Source: Gammaproteobacteria bacterium
Lineage (GTDB): Bacteria; Pseudomonadota; Gammaproteobacteria; Competibacterales; Competibacteraceae
NCBI GenBank assembly: GCA_020047885.1
Contig: JAIFNF010000283.1
Coordinates: 1-5,528 of the forward strand
Reading direction: 5' to 3'
Length of the DNA stretch: 5,528 bases
In this document: one piece after another, positions 5,321 through 5,528 of the stretch
Numbering within the stretch: the stretch's first letter is position 1
Layout of the letters: each line of letters opens with the position of its first letter
Notes under the pieces: model-generated
The model's input: the letters and a program-made list of their open reading frames with translations, nothing else
What the model was told of the DNA's origin: nothing
Database searches by the model: none
Made by a program: the position numbers and the translations under genes

Positions 5321-5528
5321 TTACTTCGCCTCAAACTCCACCCGGCGATTGGCCGCGTGTTGCGCGTCATCAGTAGCGTTGAGGATACGCGGCTCATTTT
5401 TCCCCTGACCTTTCGGTTGCAGGAGCTGGCCCAACCTCGGTTGCAACCGAGTCAGTTCCGCCACAGCGGCTTGTGCACGACCTTCCGACAGGCGTTGATT
5501 GTATTCGGGCGTCCCGCGCTCGTCGGTA
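5321..5528 (-). CDS. OmpA-family C-terminal domain protein (5' end outside window)
   Basis: The last 68 complete codons of a minus-strand gene that enters from the right edge. They form the second half of an OmpA-like peptidoglycan-binding domain: TDERGTPEYNQRLSEGRAQA at the start and AANRRVEFEAK at the end. The Asp of TDERG and the Arg of SEGRA are 15 residues apart, the same spacing as the Asp and Arg that bind the diaminopimelate of peptidoglycan in Acinetobacter OmpA, so binding is likely intact. The protein would tie an outer-membrane or lipoprotein N-terminal part (not visible) to the cell wall in the periplasm. Whether it is a porin, a Pal-like lipoprotein or another OmpA-domain protein cannot be told. 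The TAA stop at 5321-5323 is followed by the palindromic element and then the terminator. Confidence 0.92.
   Translation of the reverse strand, partial: TDERGTPEYNQRLSEGRAQAAVAELTRLQPRLGQLLQPKGQGKNEPRILNATDDAQHAANRRVEFEAK

Overview
The window reads as chromosomal DNA of a Gram-negative proteobacterium, most likely a gammaproteobacterium. The evidence is an OmpA-like peptidoglycan-binding domain, an enteric-style chemoreceptor, and an alanine dehydrogenase divergent from an Lrp/AsnC regulator. The mix of Rpn-type nuclease genes, palindromic GC-rich repeats and transposase scraps is reminiscent of environmental lineages such as Competibacter relatives, but that placement is an impression, not a demonstration.

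Layout, left to right. (1) 1-1232, minus: a methyl-accepting chemotaxis protein, cut off by the window edge inside its signalling hairpin. (2) 1233-1742: a gene-poor spacer with a good -10 box for the chemoreceptor, a short GC palindrome and a perfect 12-bp inverted repeat. (3) 1743-2762, minus: an Rpn/PDDEXK_2-type nuclease (often annotated as a 'transposase') whose C-terminal third is a long charged helix encoded by eight 21-bp tandem repeats. (4) 2824-3954, minus: a complete alanine dehydrogenase, ald. (5) 3955-4110: an AT-rich divergent promoter region. (6) 4111-4575, plus: an Lrp/AsnC-family regulator, probably controlling ald. (7) 4576-4805: a very AT-rich stretch ending in a short plus-strand scrap that resembles a DDE transposase tail. 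(8) 4806-5132, minus: a small ORF without ATG, with weak similarity to HU/IHF. (9) 5168-5193: a rho-independent terminator. (10) 5204-5303: an exactly 100-bp palindromic element with near-perfect 12-bp terminal inverted repeats, a flanking 6-bp direct repeat and a strong G-quadruplex motif. (11) 5321-5528, minus: the C-terminus of an OmpA-family protein.

The clearest functional unit is the divergent pair ald / Lrp-type regulator: NAD-dependent interconversion of alanine and pyruvate under an amino-acid-responsive regulator. The chemoreceptor, Rpn-type nuclease and OmpA-like gene look independent of it. The most notable non-gene structure is the 100-bp MITE-like palindrome next to the OmpA-like gene. 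No new multi-gene defence or biosynthetic system is evident; the region from about 4576 to 5310 looks like a small mobile-DNA scar zone.
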